From contig CM049307.1 in NCBI GenBank assembly GCA_026874595.1, positions 78,652,643 to 78,716,642 on the forward strand: 64,000 nucleotides of DNA, written 5' to 3'. A program made the position numbers and the translations under genes. Of the stretch, positions 12,701 through 22,030 are shown one piece after another. A model generated the notes under the pieces. The model was not told the origin of the DNA, did not search any database, and was given only the letters and a program-made list of their open reading frames with translations. This DNA is from Sipunculus nudus (Eukaryota; Annelida; Sipuncula; Golfingiida; Sipunculidae). The number at the start of each line of letters is the position of its first letter. Position 1 is the stretch's first letter.

Positions 12701-15460
12701 TGTAACACGGGGAAATGAACCCCCATGTTTTTTTTTCATTTTGTCTGTCAATCCGGAGTGACACTCGAGTAAAGTCCCTCCTGGTCAAGGGTCATTAAAC
12801 GGTTTCCCTTGCGTAGTATGGCCTGCATACGTGGCCGGCGAAAATCCTGGGAGAAAGAATACGATGTTTTGTCGGACCGGTTTTGGGGTGGTTTGGGCAA
12901 TGAGGCGTGACAGCTCCGGAACGTCCACGAGGTCTCGGAACTGTCACGTCAGTCCAGCATTGCTCCTCTTGTTGGCAACAAGCTGACCACGGTCTTTCTT
13001 CTTCAGGTAGGAACCGTATATTTTTGCCCCGATACCCTAAAGTGAAGGAATAATTATTATTAATGAATGTTTCAAGGCCTAGAATGTCGGTTTAATACCA
13101 ATATATTGGTTTTGCATTTCTTGTATGGTTAAGAATACAGAGAATATGTCAGTTTTTCCCAGGTGTATCCTATTTATTTTTTAAGAAATAGAACAGTCAG
13201 TTATCTCGTGCAGGCATCTCGTATATTGCGCCCATTTATATGTTGGGTTAACTGCAAGGGTTTAGTATAAATTTCCCAGTCTATTCTACTTAAAAATCGG
13301 CCACTTTAATAGGCTGGTAAGCACGTGTCTCTCTCTCTCTCTCTCTCCCCCCCCCCCCCCCGGCTGCAGGAATGTCTTTAGCGTCCGTTTTGGTCGGTAT
13401 GCCGGCAACCGTTCACACCAGGGGTTATTCCAGCCACAACTAGTAACTAGTTGTACAGTGACAGAACCGCCTGTCACGTATTATTATAGATAATTATATA
13501 ATTATATTTTTTTTGGTCTCATAAATATATAAACAAGTTTAGTCCAAAGGCATCGATTAAGCCAGTAGTCAACAGTACCGCCATCTGGCAGTCAAGAGTG
13601 AAACTAATGTACTAATCACTCTTTCATCCACGCGTTTCACATACGGGATGTATGTATTATTATTACGAAAGGTTTATGTAAATTCCTTCTATTGGAATTC
13701 CATCCAAACATACATTAACATTCTTATTATGTCTATTCTTTCCAAAATAGTCCTCATTTTAAATGTTAAATATTAACACGAAAGGTGAAAACAAATTCTT
13801 TTATTATTAATAACGATTATTAATTACGATTCACGTGAATCCCTCAGTATAACATTTTACCAAGCGAATGAGTCCATTTGACGTATTATACAGTCCTGTT
13901 ACACGATGCTGCCGGTGCTGCCATCTGACCGCCGAGGTTTGTACTAATCCGCCTTCCAGCTCCCTTCGTTGAACCCGAATTTATAGTGCAATATCACTAA
14001 AACTTTCAAATCCGCTATACGGGATATAGTTTACTTAAACCAGATTAATCAGTGGTATAATTAAGTAATAAAATATATAAGAATTATCAGTTAGCAGTAA
14101 CAGTAGCGTTACAATTTTATTCTTCTACGTTCATTTAAGAACAATAACATTACTGATAGTGATACGAAGGTTTTCTCATTGAAACGAGTTTCACAAGTGT
14201 TACGATAGATTTACTATGACAGCTCATGCAAGATAAGGTATTAAGCTTTTATAAGATAGTTTTCCTACATCATAACTAACTGTCAATAATTTTTAAAAGA
14301 ATTTAGACTGAAATTACTAGGATACCGATTACCTCTCGCTCATCGCCATCCAGCTTAGAACTTTTTTTTGTTTGTTTTGTTGATGAATTTTTATTTACCT
14401 TCCGCCAACAAAAGTAGTGCGCTTAAAAGAGCACTGTACAAAGTGATGCCGGTTTAGCTGTATAGGTTCACGCCTCTAGCTTGCTCCCACGCCTCCATTT
14501 CACCTCGATTAGTAAATTGTTTATCCATATTCCATACCTATAGCTCAGATCCTGATGTGTTTACTTTTGGGGCCGCATAACTTCTAGCACGATTCCTCCG
14601 CGTGCAGCCCCCTCACTGCACGAATTACGCGCCAAAGACAGGTGTCTCATAGCCTCAAAACCTATTACCCAGATTAATTTATTTAATGTGTAATCATGAT
14701 GTTTACATCATGCTAAGCCGGGAGTTTTTCCATTAGACTAATTTCACAGGGAATTATGTGACCCTACGTTTCTTTAGGGTCATGATCTAAGTGTTAGAGA
14801 GAAGATAGTATACGCCGTAGTCTATTGCATTAAACAGACATTCTCCCTGACGGGCCCGCCATCTAACCTCCACGCAATCATTCATATTTCGCTGTAACTA
14901 TTATGAAGGCACAAAACCCCATCTCCTTAAATTTTAGAACGTTTATTTCGTCATAAATATCCATAGTATATCTGATAAGGGAAACAGATCATTTAGATAG
15001 GCCCGTGTTCAGATTAATTTGATGTGAGGTCTGTACTAATGCTATGTAGGATTGTGAAGTCATGTCATACTGATATGGTTGCATTAATAGCTTTCATATG
15101 CCATATATGAATATATTCATAAATAAGTGTATCTATGTATAATGTATAATCCATGCATAATGGGTGTATAAGCTACCTATGCGATTTAAGATTAATAGTA
15201 ATACGTATGAGACATATGGAGCTTACACTACACAGTTAGCCATGAAACTTAATTAAAACTAAAATATTTGTAGACTGATATAAGAATATTGTAACCTATA
15301 ATATCTGTTCGATCAATTGAATGTTCGAGTCCAGCCTTGCTCCTCTTGTTGGCAACAAGCTGACCACGGTCTTTCTTCTTCAGAATAAAGTTCATCCATC
15401 CACTTTGTCTTGGGTTCTTCCTTTGACATGGAGCGGACCTGCCTTACCCCGTCCGCGACA
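12701..15460 (+). repeat. 5' LTR of the Gypsy element, with internal 2.4-kb insert
   Basis: Begins TGTAACACGGGG and ends CCGCGACA. It carries a 56-bp direct repeat at 12951-13006 and 15328-15383. The 2377 bases from 13007 to 15383 look like an insert into a core LTR of about 383 bp, a normal Gypsy LTR size. AATAAA (15384-15389) follows the second repeat directly and could be the LTR polyadenylation signal. The insert includes a (CT)n/poly-C tract near 13328-13362 and no recognisable gene. Confidence 0.9.
13007..15383 (+). other. Intron-like insert within the 5' LTR
   Basis: The insert opens with GTAGGAACC directly after CAG (donor-like CAG|GTAGGA). It closes with the pyrimidine-rich 'tctttcttcttcag' before AATAAAG (acceptor-like). 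Because the last 56 bases of the insert duplicate the 56 bases before it, removal of 13007-15383 would restore an uninterrupted core LTR. The same arrangement is in the 3' LTR at 22339-24720, so it predates this insertion event. Splicing itself is inference. Confidence 0.5.
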
Positions 15461-15463
15461 AAA

Positions 15464-15481
15464 TGGCGCAGCCTGCAGGAT
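15464..15481 (+). promoter_or_regulatory. Primer-binding site (tRNA-Ser-like)
   Basis: Three bases after the LTR end, TGGCGCAGCCTGCAGGAT is complementary to a tRNA 3' end. It parses as CCA, discriminator G, a 7-base acceptor strand and a 5-base T-stem strand. A G discriminator is typical of tRNA-Ser, so that primer is the best guess. Confidence 0.7.
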
Positions 15482-16463
15482 GTGAGGATGGGAGGAACGG
15501 ACATCCCGGATTTTGTGGTCTGGCGTAAATCATCCTGATTTGTCCTGTGTCCTGTAGTGGCAGATGTTTCGCCCTGACAGCCTATGCTGTATCTTCTTGT
15601 GGGACTATCAGATCCTGTGGGTATGTGTACACCAACCAACTGACTGATATATTCCATATTTATTGTTTGTGATCACCCACCACGCCTTCGCGATTAACTG
15701 TGCTCGTCGGTCTGCTTGTTAGAGACAGTGTAGTGAATTGTTTCAAGTGACTGGGCGCTGGGGCCGGCCAAGCGTCTGGTGTCGAAACTAACATCTACGT
15801 AACTCTTTACATGGACAGGTCCATCGCCAGTGCGACGGGGTGGCGCTTCAGCGCTTGCAAAAGCGCAAACGGACACTACAAGGACATCGTATATATATAT
15901 ACATCGTATAGTGTTTTATCCTATAAAAGGGTGATAATATACAATGGTGATATGCACCAGATTCACATAATTCTGTAATTTTTTAAACGTATTTGCAGTA
16001 AGCATATAGACCTGTACTCGAAGAGATTCCGTGATATGCATTAGGCATAAAGATGTGTTAAGATAGTTTTGAATACAGTAAGTTTTCATGGTCTTAAGAT
16101 ATAATCATTTGTATCATAATGTGCAGGTGAGTAGCCTTACCTTTCCTTGGTAACCTGCCAGTGTGGTGTCTATGCCAGGTAAGACTTTTGGGCATTTTCT
16201 CCAGGCAGTAGAGATAGTAGGATATTAGATATTATTATTGTAACTTCTCTTCCTTTTTCACCAAGGGTACTTAGAATCGGGTATCTGAAATAGATGTAAT
16301 ATTCAGTACATGTAATAGTTAGTATTAAGTAACTGTACTTTTCATGTAATATTCAGCATTTATACTGTGCTTTCCATGTAATATTCAGGGTAAGGCAATA
16401 TTAAGTTGATATAGAGTACCTGTACGTTCCAGGTAATATTTAGGATAAAGTAAGTCCCTAGCC
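15482..16463 (+). other. Untranslated leader of the Gypsy element
   Basis: About 1 kb between the primer-binding site and gag. No long sense-strand frame. It contains short direct repeats of 'catgtaatattcag' near 16345-16390. Confidence 0.6.
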
Positions 16464-17783
16464 ATGAGGTATCCTCGCACCTTGGTAGTAAAATCCTTAC
16501 CCGAGGATGTGAAGAGGGCCGAACTTGAGGCACACTTCGGTTCTGTCGGCACTGTGGAGGCGATTTTGGTGTCCACCGACACATGGTATGTAGTGTACGC
16601 TTCTTCCACTAGTGTCGCCACTGCCGAGGGCACCTTGAGTTCGGTTAAGTTGTCGGCCCAAGTGGAACCGGTTAAACTTCTTCTGTCTCCTGCAGTAGAG
16701 TCAGATGAACCTATTATAACCACGTTGTTGGACTCTGACCCACTAGATAACCTTCTAGATACACTCAGCCCTGAGAATTTGGCTAAATTAAAATCCAAGC
16801 TTGACGGCAGAGTGGCTGGGGTACAAGCCCCTCCAGTACATACGTATACAGTTACCCAACGTCCTCGTCTCCCGACCTTTTCCGGAGATCCAGGAAAGGA
16901 TCTGTCATATAGCCAATGGCGATTCCAAGTTCAAGGCCTTCTGAATAACCCCCACTATCATAGAGGTGAGGTGGAGGAGGTGGTAAGGCTGTCCCTTCGG
17001 GGTACAGCCGCCGAAATTCTTGTATGCTCTGACCCCGGGACAAATGTCATTAGTTTACTTCAGCAATTCGATTTAATGTTTGTGGCAGTAGTAGACTTTA
17101 ATTTGCTGCGTGAACAGTACTACAGTGCTCAGCAGGGCCCCGGGGAGAACATTGTTCAGTGGGGGTGTCGCCTCCAAAAGTTACTACATTCACTTAAGGG
17201 CAGAGGGTTGATTACTCCCACTGAGGCTGACAACAGCCTCAGGTCTAGATTCTGGTATGGCCTGCACCCCACATACTCCAAAGTTAAAGAGGCTTTGCGA
17301 GCACCTTTACGAACAGGCAGGCCCTTTGACGAATTATTTAGTTCTGCCAGAGAGCTGGAGGTAGAGTACAAGGGGGATCTATCGGCATCTGGCCCTTCGT
17401 CCGTCAGGGTGTCCACTCCCAGTCAGGCTGGAAAAGGTAAAATCCCAATACAACAACAGACGAATGTAGATTTGGCACAGGCCGTAGATACTGTAATAAA
17501 AAAATTAGAAGCTCTAGAAACCAGACTGAGTAAACTGGAAGAAAAAGGTTCTCACCACAGTAAAGCGGCCCCACTTACTAATACTTCTCCTGGCAGTACC
17601 AATGGCAGCATTCCTAAAGGTCCCAGCCAATTATTTTGTAGCCGGTGTAAAAGGAACAACCACATTCTGCGTGATTGTGTCGCCCGTAGGGATGTGAACG
17701 GCCGGCCGTTAAACCAAAGTCCGCCTGCAGCAGTCGGTGGGGGGTTGCAGGTGAGAAGCGTGTCCCCACAACAATTCCGGTAG
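16464..17783 (+). CDS. gag: Gypsy Gag, PNMA-like with RRM-like N-terminus
   Basis: A 439-residue structural polyprotein that would form the capsid and bind element RNA. Residues ~5-75 look like an RRM-type fold (TLVVKSLPEDVKRAELEAHF as an RNP2-like strand and helix, TWYVVYAS as an RNP1-like strand). Residues ~130-310 match the two-lobed Ty3/PNMA/Arc capsid (PTFSGDPG, SLRGTAAEIL, FDLMFVAV, LREQYYSAQQ..GENIVQW, RFWYGLHP). A coiled-coil-like stretch (VIKKLEALETRLSKLEEK) precedes one zinc knuckle, CSRCKRNNHILRDC (CX2CX4HX4C), at about 17640-17681. The layout resembles PNMA proteins, known domesticated Gypsy Gags. The ATG at 16464 is the first in frame after the leader. Gag ends at TAG 17781-17783 and overlaps the pol frame. 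Confidence 0.85.
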   Translation: MRYPRTLVVKSLPEDVKRAELEAHFGSVGTVEAILVSTDTWYVVYASSTSVATAEGTLSSVKLSAQVEPVKLLLSPAVESDEPIITTLLDSDPLDNLLDTLSPENLAKLKSKLDGRVAGVQAPPVHTYTVTQRPRLPTFSGDPGKDLSYSQWRFQVQGLLNNPHYHRGEVEEVVRLSLRGTAAEILVCSDPGTNVISLLQQFDLMFVAVVDFNLLREQYYSAQQGPGENIVQWGCRLQKLLHSLKGRGLITPTEADNSLRSRFWYGLHPTYSKVKEALRAPLRTGRPFDELFSSARELEVEYKGDLSASGPSSVRVSTPSQAGKGKIPIQQQTNVDLAQAVDTVIKKLEALETRLSKLEEKGSHHSKAAPLTNTSPGSTNGSIPKGPSQLFCSRCKRNNHILRDCVARRDVNGRPLNQSPPAAVGGGLQVRSVSPQQFR

Positions 17784-19672
17784 AGCTGGTAGGTAATGTT
17801 GATCGGGTAGGGCTTATGGCAAATGATACTCCTACCACAGGTTTAATTGATTCTGGCTCGGCCATTTCAACTGTTGCTGAGTGGTTTTACAAGAAATACT
17901 TAACATCTTGTCCTATATTGCCCGTTGACCAAGTATTGGAGGTTGAAGTAGCTGGCGGAGGAAAACTGGAGTATTTAGGAATTGTGGAGTTAGAGGTAAA
18001 CTTCCCTTCAATCCTTCAGGATACTATTTTTCCGTCTCAAGTCTTACTTGTTAAAGACACCAGCTTTAACATTACCACCCCTTTTGTAATTGGGCAAAAC
18101 ATCATTAAACCTTGTGTCCGACAACTAAGGGCAATCAAGGGACCAAGGTTTGTTCAAACCGCAGGGCTATCTGATCCCTGGCGATTGGCTTGCAAAAACC
18201 ATTGTCTTTCCAATTGTATAACATCCAAACCAGTAGGTAGAGTAATGTGCAACAAACAGGTCCTCATACCTGCCCATCATAGCTGTTTTGTACCCGGAGT
18301 AACACGAACATGTACATATGGCAAAACCAGCGTAGTCACCGAACCAGAAGGTCAGTTACCTGCCGGACTAGTTTTGGACCCCATATTCATGCAGGTAAAT
18401 TTTAAAAACAAAACCAGTAAACGGGTCGATGTTAAAATTTCCGATTTGACAGCTAGTCCAATTACTATTCCAGCGAAAGCTTTGCTTTGTTCGCTACAGG
18501 TCGTCTCTGTAATACCTTCATTTACTCAGGATTCTATCCCTGTCCCGGAAGGCGTCAATGACCACTTTAATATTGGAACCTCATTGTCTGAGGAAGAGCG
18601 TCGTAAAGTTTTAAGTCTCTTAAATACTTGGACCTCTGTCTTCTCTGTTAATGAATCAGACATTGGCCGAACCGATAAAATCAAACATCGGATTGTCTTA
18701 ACCGATGAAACGCCCTTTAAAGAACCCTATCGGAGAATCCCTCCTCATCTATACGAGGAAGCCAGGTGCCACCTTAATGAAATGCTGGAGGCAGGGGTAA
18801 TTCGTGAAAGTTTTAGTCCATTTGCTTCGGCCATAGTCCTTGTCCGCAAGCCTAATGGCAAATTAAGATTTTGCGTGGATTATCGTAAATTGAATGCCCG
18901 CACGGTCCGTGATGCGCATTCTCTACCTCGGATTGATGACACGTTAGACTCTCTAGTCGGCAGTAACTTTTTCTCCTCTCTCGATCTTAAGGCCGGCTAC
19001 TGGCAAGTTGAAGTGGAGGAGGAAGACAAGCATAAGACCGCATTTACAGCCGGTCCATTAGGGTTCTACGAGTTTGACACGGTGCCCTTCGGTCTCGTTA
19101 ACGCGCCAGCATTATTCCAGCGCTTAATGCAAAAAACTATGGGTGATTTGCACTTATCTCAATGTCTCCTTTATTTGGATGACATTATAGTCTATAGCTC
19201 CACTTTTGATGAACATCTTGAACGGCTGGAGGCTGTATTCCAGCGCCTCAAAAATGCCGGTTTAAAGCTTAAACTGAGCAAGTGTCATTTCTTTCAGACC
19301 AAAGTCCGTTATCTAGGCCACGTGGTTTCAGCTGATGGCATTCAAGCAGACCCTGCCAAGGTAGATGCGGTAAAGCAGTGGCCCACACCAAGTACAGTAA
19401 CTGAAGTTAGACGGTTCCTAGGTTTCGCTAGTTTTTACCGTAAATTTATCCCTCATTTTGCTGAGGTAGCACGTCCCCTCCATGACCTTCTTAAGGGCAT
19501 CTCACCTAAAAAGAAGAGTAAACCTGGTAGGTACACACCAAAAACCACCTCCATTACATGGGGTACAAAACAAGAGGATTCCTTTAATAGAATTGAAGAT
19601 TTATTATGCAAAGCCCCTGTACTGGCATTTTGCCAATTTTACAAAGCCATTTGTCCTGCACACGGACGCTAG
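17690..19672 (+). CDS. pol: Gypsy Pol, protease and reverse transcriptase part
   Basis: This frame is -1 relative to gag and is open from just after TAG 17687-17689. The first ATG is at 17816, but the overlap with gag (17690-17783) is compatible with -1 frameshifting. The aspartic protease has LIDSGSAIS (catalytic DSG) near 17846. The reverse transcriptase runs from about 18640. It has the LVRKPNGKLRFCVDYRKLN block, SLDLKAGYWQ with the first catalytic Asp, TVPFGLVNAPALFQ, and LLYLDDIIVYS with the YLDD pair near 19172-19200. The thumb region GHVVSADGIQADPAKVDAV follows. The frame stops at TAG 19670-19672 inside the start of RNase H because of a one-base shift near 19630, so this product would be truncated. 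Confidence 0.9.
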   Translation, partial: GCERPAVKPKSACSSRWGVAGEKRVPTTIPVELVGNVDRVGLMANDTPTTGLIDSGSAISTVAEWFYKKYLTSCPILPVDQVLEVEVAGGGKLEYLGIVELEVNFPSILQDTIFPSQVLLVKDTSFNITTPFVIGQNIIKPCVRQLRAIKGPRFVQTAGLSDPWRLACKNHCLSNCITSKPVGRVMCNKQVLIPAHHSCFVPGVTRTCTYGKTSVVTEPEGQLPAGLVLDPIFMQVNFKNKTSKRVDVKISDLTASPITIPAKALLCSLQVVSVIPSFTQDSIPVPEGVNDHFNIGTSLSEEERRKVLSLLNTWTSVFSVNESDIGRTDKIKHRIVLTDETPFKEPYRRIPPHLYEEARCHLNEMLEAGVIRESFSPFASAIVLVRKPNGKLRFCVDYRKLNARTVRDAHSLPRIDDTLDSLVGSNFFSSLDLKAGYWQVEVEEEDKHKTAFTAGPLGFYEFDTVPFGLVNAPALFQRLMQKTMGDLHLSQCLLYLDDIIVYSSTFDEHLERLEAVFQRLKNAGLKLKLSKCHFFQTKVRYLGHVVSADGIQADPAKVDAVKQWPTPSTVTEVRRFLGFASFYRKFIPHFAEVARPLHDLLKGISPKKKSKPGRYTPKTTSITWGTKQEDSFNRIEDLLCKAPVLAFCQFYKAICPAHGR

Positions 19673-19910
19673 CAAATCAGGTCTTGGTGCTATTCTATAT
19701 CAAGAACAAGAGAGTAAACTGCATCCCATCGCCTACGCTAGCCGTAGCCTTAGACCCTCTGAGTGTAACTATCCTGCCCACAAGCTAGAATTTCTGGCTT
19801 TAAAGTGGGCCGTCACTGAGAAATTTAAAGATTACCTTTATGGGGGCACGTTTACTGTTAAAACAGACAATAACCCATTATGCTATGTTCTTTCATCAGC
19901 TAGGCTGATG
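19630..19910 (+). pseudogene. Gypsy RNase H segment in a shifted frame
   Basis: The RNase H domain (LHTDASKSGLGAIL with the first catalytic Asp, EFLALKWAV, TVKTDNNPL) is readable only in a third frame between two single-base disturbances. One is an apparent extra T in the T run around 19629-19632; the other is an apparent missing base around 19907. Their effects cancel, so the frame after 19910 is the same as the reverse-transcriptase frame. Either this copy is mutated or the assembly has two small indels. Confidence 0.8.
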
Positions 19911-21925
19911 CCACTGGACAGCGGTGGATTGCCGAATTGGCAAATTTCAACTTTGACATTAAATACCGCTTAGGCCAAATTAACATTGACGCTGACGCAC
20001 TGTCCAGGTCCCCAAGTCAGGAGACTGTCCATCTCTCCACAGACACCGTAAATGCAATTTGTAATTACCAGTTACCATTTTTTATTGGCTTACAATGCAC
20101 CCCTGCACCAACTGATCAGTTGCCCTCTTCAGATGACCTTCCAAGGGCTCAAATTAATATTAGAGACAAGCAACTTGAAGATCCCCTTCTTAGTAAGATA
20201 ATCAAGAGCCTTGAAGCAGGCAAAGACATCAAATTCTCAAAAACCAGATCATTGGATCCCAGCTGGCAAATATACCAGCGACAAGCAAAGCAGTTTGTAC
20301 TACATCAGAATATTCTATGTCGCAAGAGAATAGTAGACAATCAGTTTACCTACCAGGTCGTCTTACCTGAGTCTTTGCGTAGCTTGGCTCTCCATGGGTT
20401 ACATGATCTCATGGGACACCTAGGCCAAACCAGAACTACCAAACTAGTTCAAGATCGGTACTTCTGGCCTAAAATGTCAAAAGACATCATTCAATACATC
20501 TCTTGCTGTCCGCGATGTGTCAGAAGGAAGACCCCGGCCAATCAGAGGGCTCCTCTCGTTAACATTTCATCAACTGCACCTTTAGAATTGCTCTATATAG
20601 ATTTCTTATCAGTAGAGCCCTGCAAGGGTAACATAGAGAATACACTTGTAGTAACGGATCACTTTACTAAATATGCTAGGGCTTTCCCCTGTAAAACCCA
20701 ACAAGCCAAGCCAACCGCCCAAATTTTATTTGATCAATTTATATGCCACTATGGATTTCCCCAAAGAATTCTATCTGATCAGTGCAGAAACTTTGAGAGC
20801 AAGCTCATCAAAGAACTCTTTAGTTTAGCGGGGATAACAAAGTGTCGGACCACGCCCTATCATCCCATGGGGAATGGGCAATGTGAGCGGTTTAACCGCA
20901 CATTACTTAACATGCTGGGTTGCTTAGAGCCAGAAGGGAAATCCAATTGGAAAATCCACCTTAACGCTCTCACCCATGCCTATAATTGTACTCAACATGA
21001 GACCACAGGTTTCTCCCCATTTTTTCTCATGTATGGCCGTCATCCCAAACTCCCAGTAGACTTAATTCTGGGGTTGGATCAAGAGGACAAACATACTGAT
21101 ACTAATTATTCCAAATATGTTCAGTCCTTAAAAGACACATTGTCCGATGCCTATAGAAAGGCCCAAACCAATTCTTCCACGGCACAGAAACGTCACAAGA
21201 AACGCTACGATTGTAAAATTAAAGGCGTGTCCCTACAGATAGGAGACAAAGTTCTTGTGCGGAATGTCCACTTAACAGGCAAACAAAAACTAGCTGACTT
21301 GTGGGAAACCCCAATCTATACTGTTGTAGGGCAACCCAACAGTGATATCTCTGTATATCAAGTGCAAAAGGAAGGTACAACCGATGAAGTACGTACCCTT
21401 CATCGTAATTTATTACTATGCATTAATAACTTTCCAATTAACACCACTCAAACTCCAACCGCTAATGTTCCCAAACAAGCAAACCAAAAACCTGACCTGA
21501 GGACTGTACATGTAGATAGTCCAGATGAAATTGAGAGTCCGGATGAGGATTCCGATGATGAGTATATCATCATCCCTCCTTCAATTCCTCTTAATATTCC
21601 TTTAAACCCAGTAAGCCAGGAAGATCCTTTAATTATTTCCACTCCTAGCCCAGAGGGTGAAGGCACCTTTAATCAAGATATTTCAATTCTTGATACTACC
21701 CCTGTAATAAGCACAGAAACGGATGTAATAAGCACAGAAACTGATGAAAGTGCTATACAAATACCTGAGGTCATTGAATCCTCAAGTGACTTAATTGAGG
21801 GTAAAGATGCAAGTGTGGAGACTAGTGCAGATAGTCGTTCAACAGGAGATAGAGCCTCTGGACTAAGACGATCAGACCGAATCAGAAAGCCTCCAATATG
21901 GTACCGGTCTGGAGACTTTGTCTGA
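19911..21925 (+). CDS. pol: Gypsy Pol, connection and integrase part
   Basis: Open to TGA 21923-21925. It begins with the end of the RNase H/connection region (FNFDIKYRLGQINIDADALS). The integrase has a zinc-binding HHCC region (H..H in LHDLMGHLGQ, then CCPRC near 20507). The DDE catalytic core has D in LLYIDFLSVE (~20600), D in RILSDQCRNFES (~20778) and E in GNGQCERFNRTLL (~20884). A GKQKLADLWETPIYTVV block (GPY/F-like) follows near 21280. The tail is acidic and Ser/Thr/Pro-rich, contains a short direct repeat (VISTETD twice) and ends LRRSDRIRKPPIWY. There is no chromodomain. The ATG at 19937 is internal to the domain and is unlikely to be a natural start. Confidence 0.88.
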
Positions 21926-22020
21926 AATTAGGCCTATTAATATGGCCATGTTCTCGCCTTAAAGAAGCCAAGCGTTCTTTTGGCATAACTTTAGTTGTCG
22001 GGTCGACAACTTATTCGAAC

Positions 22021-22030
22021 AGGGGGAGGG
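22021..22030 (+). promoter_or_regulatory. Polypurine tract
   Basis: AGGGGGAGGG lies directly before the TGTAAC start of the 3' LTR, the expected plus-strand primer position. Confidence 0.85.

Noticed and set aside
16385-17416. Antisense frames across gag (16385-16798, 17156-17416)
   Set aside because: Shadows of the gag frame; no domain and no expected antisense gene in this element type.
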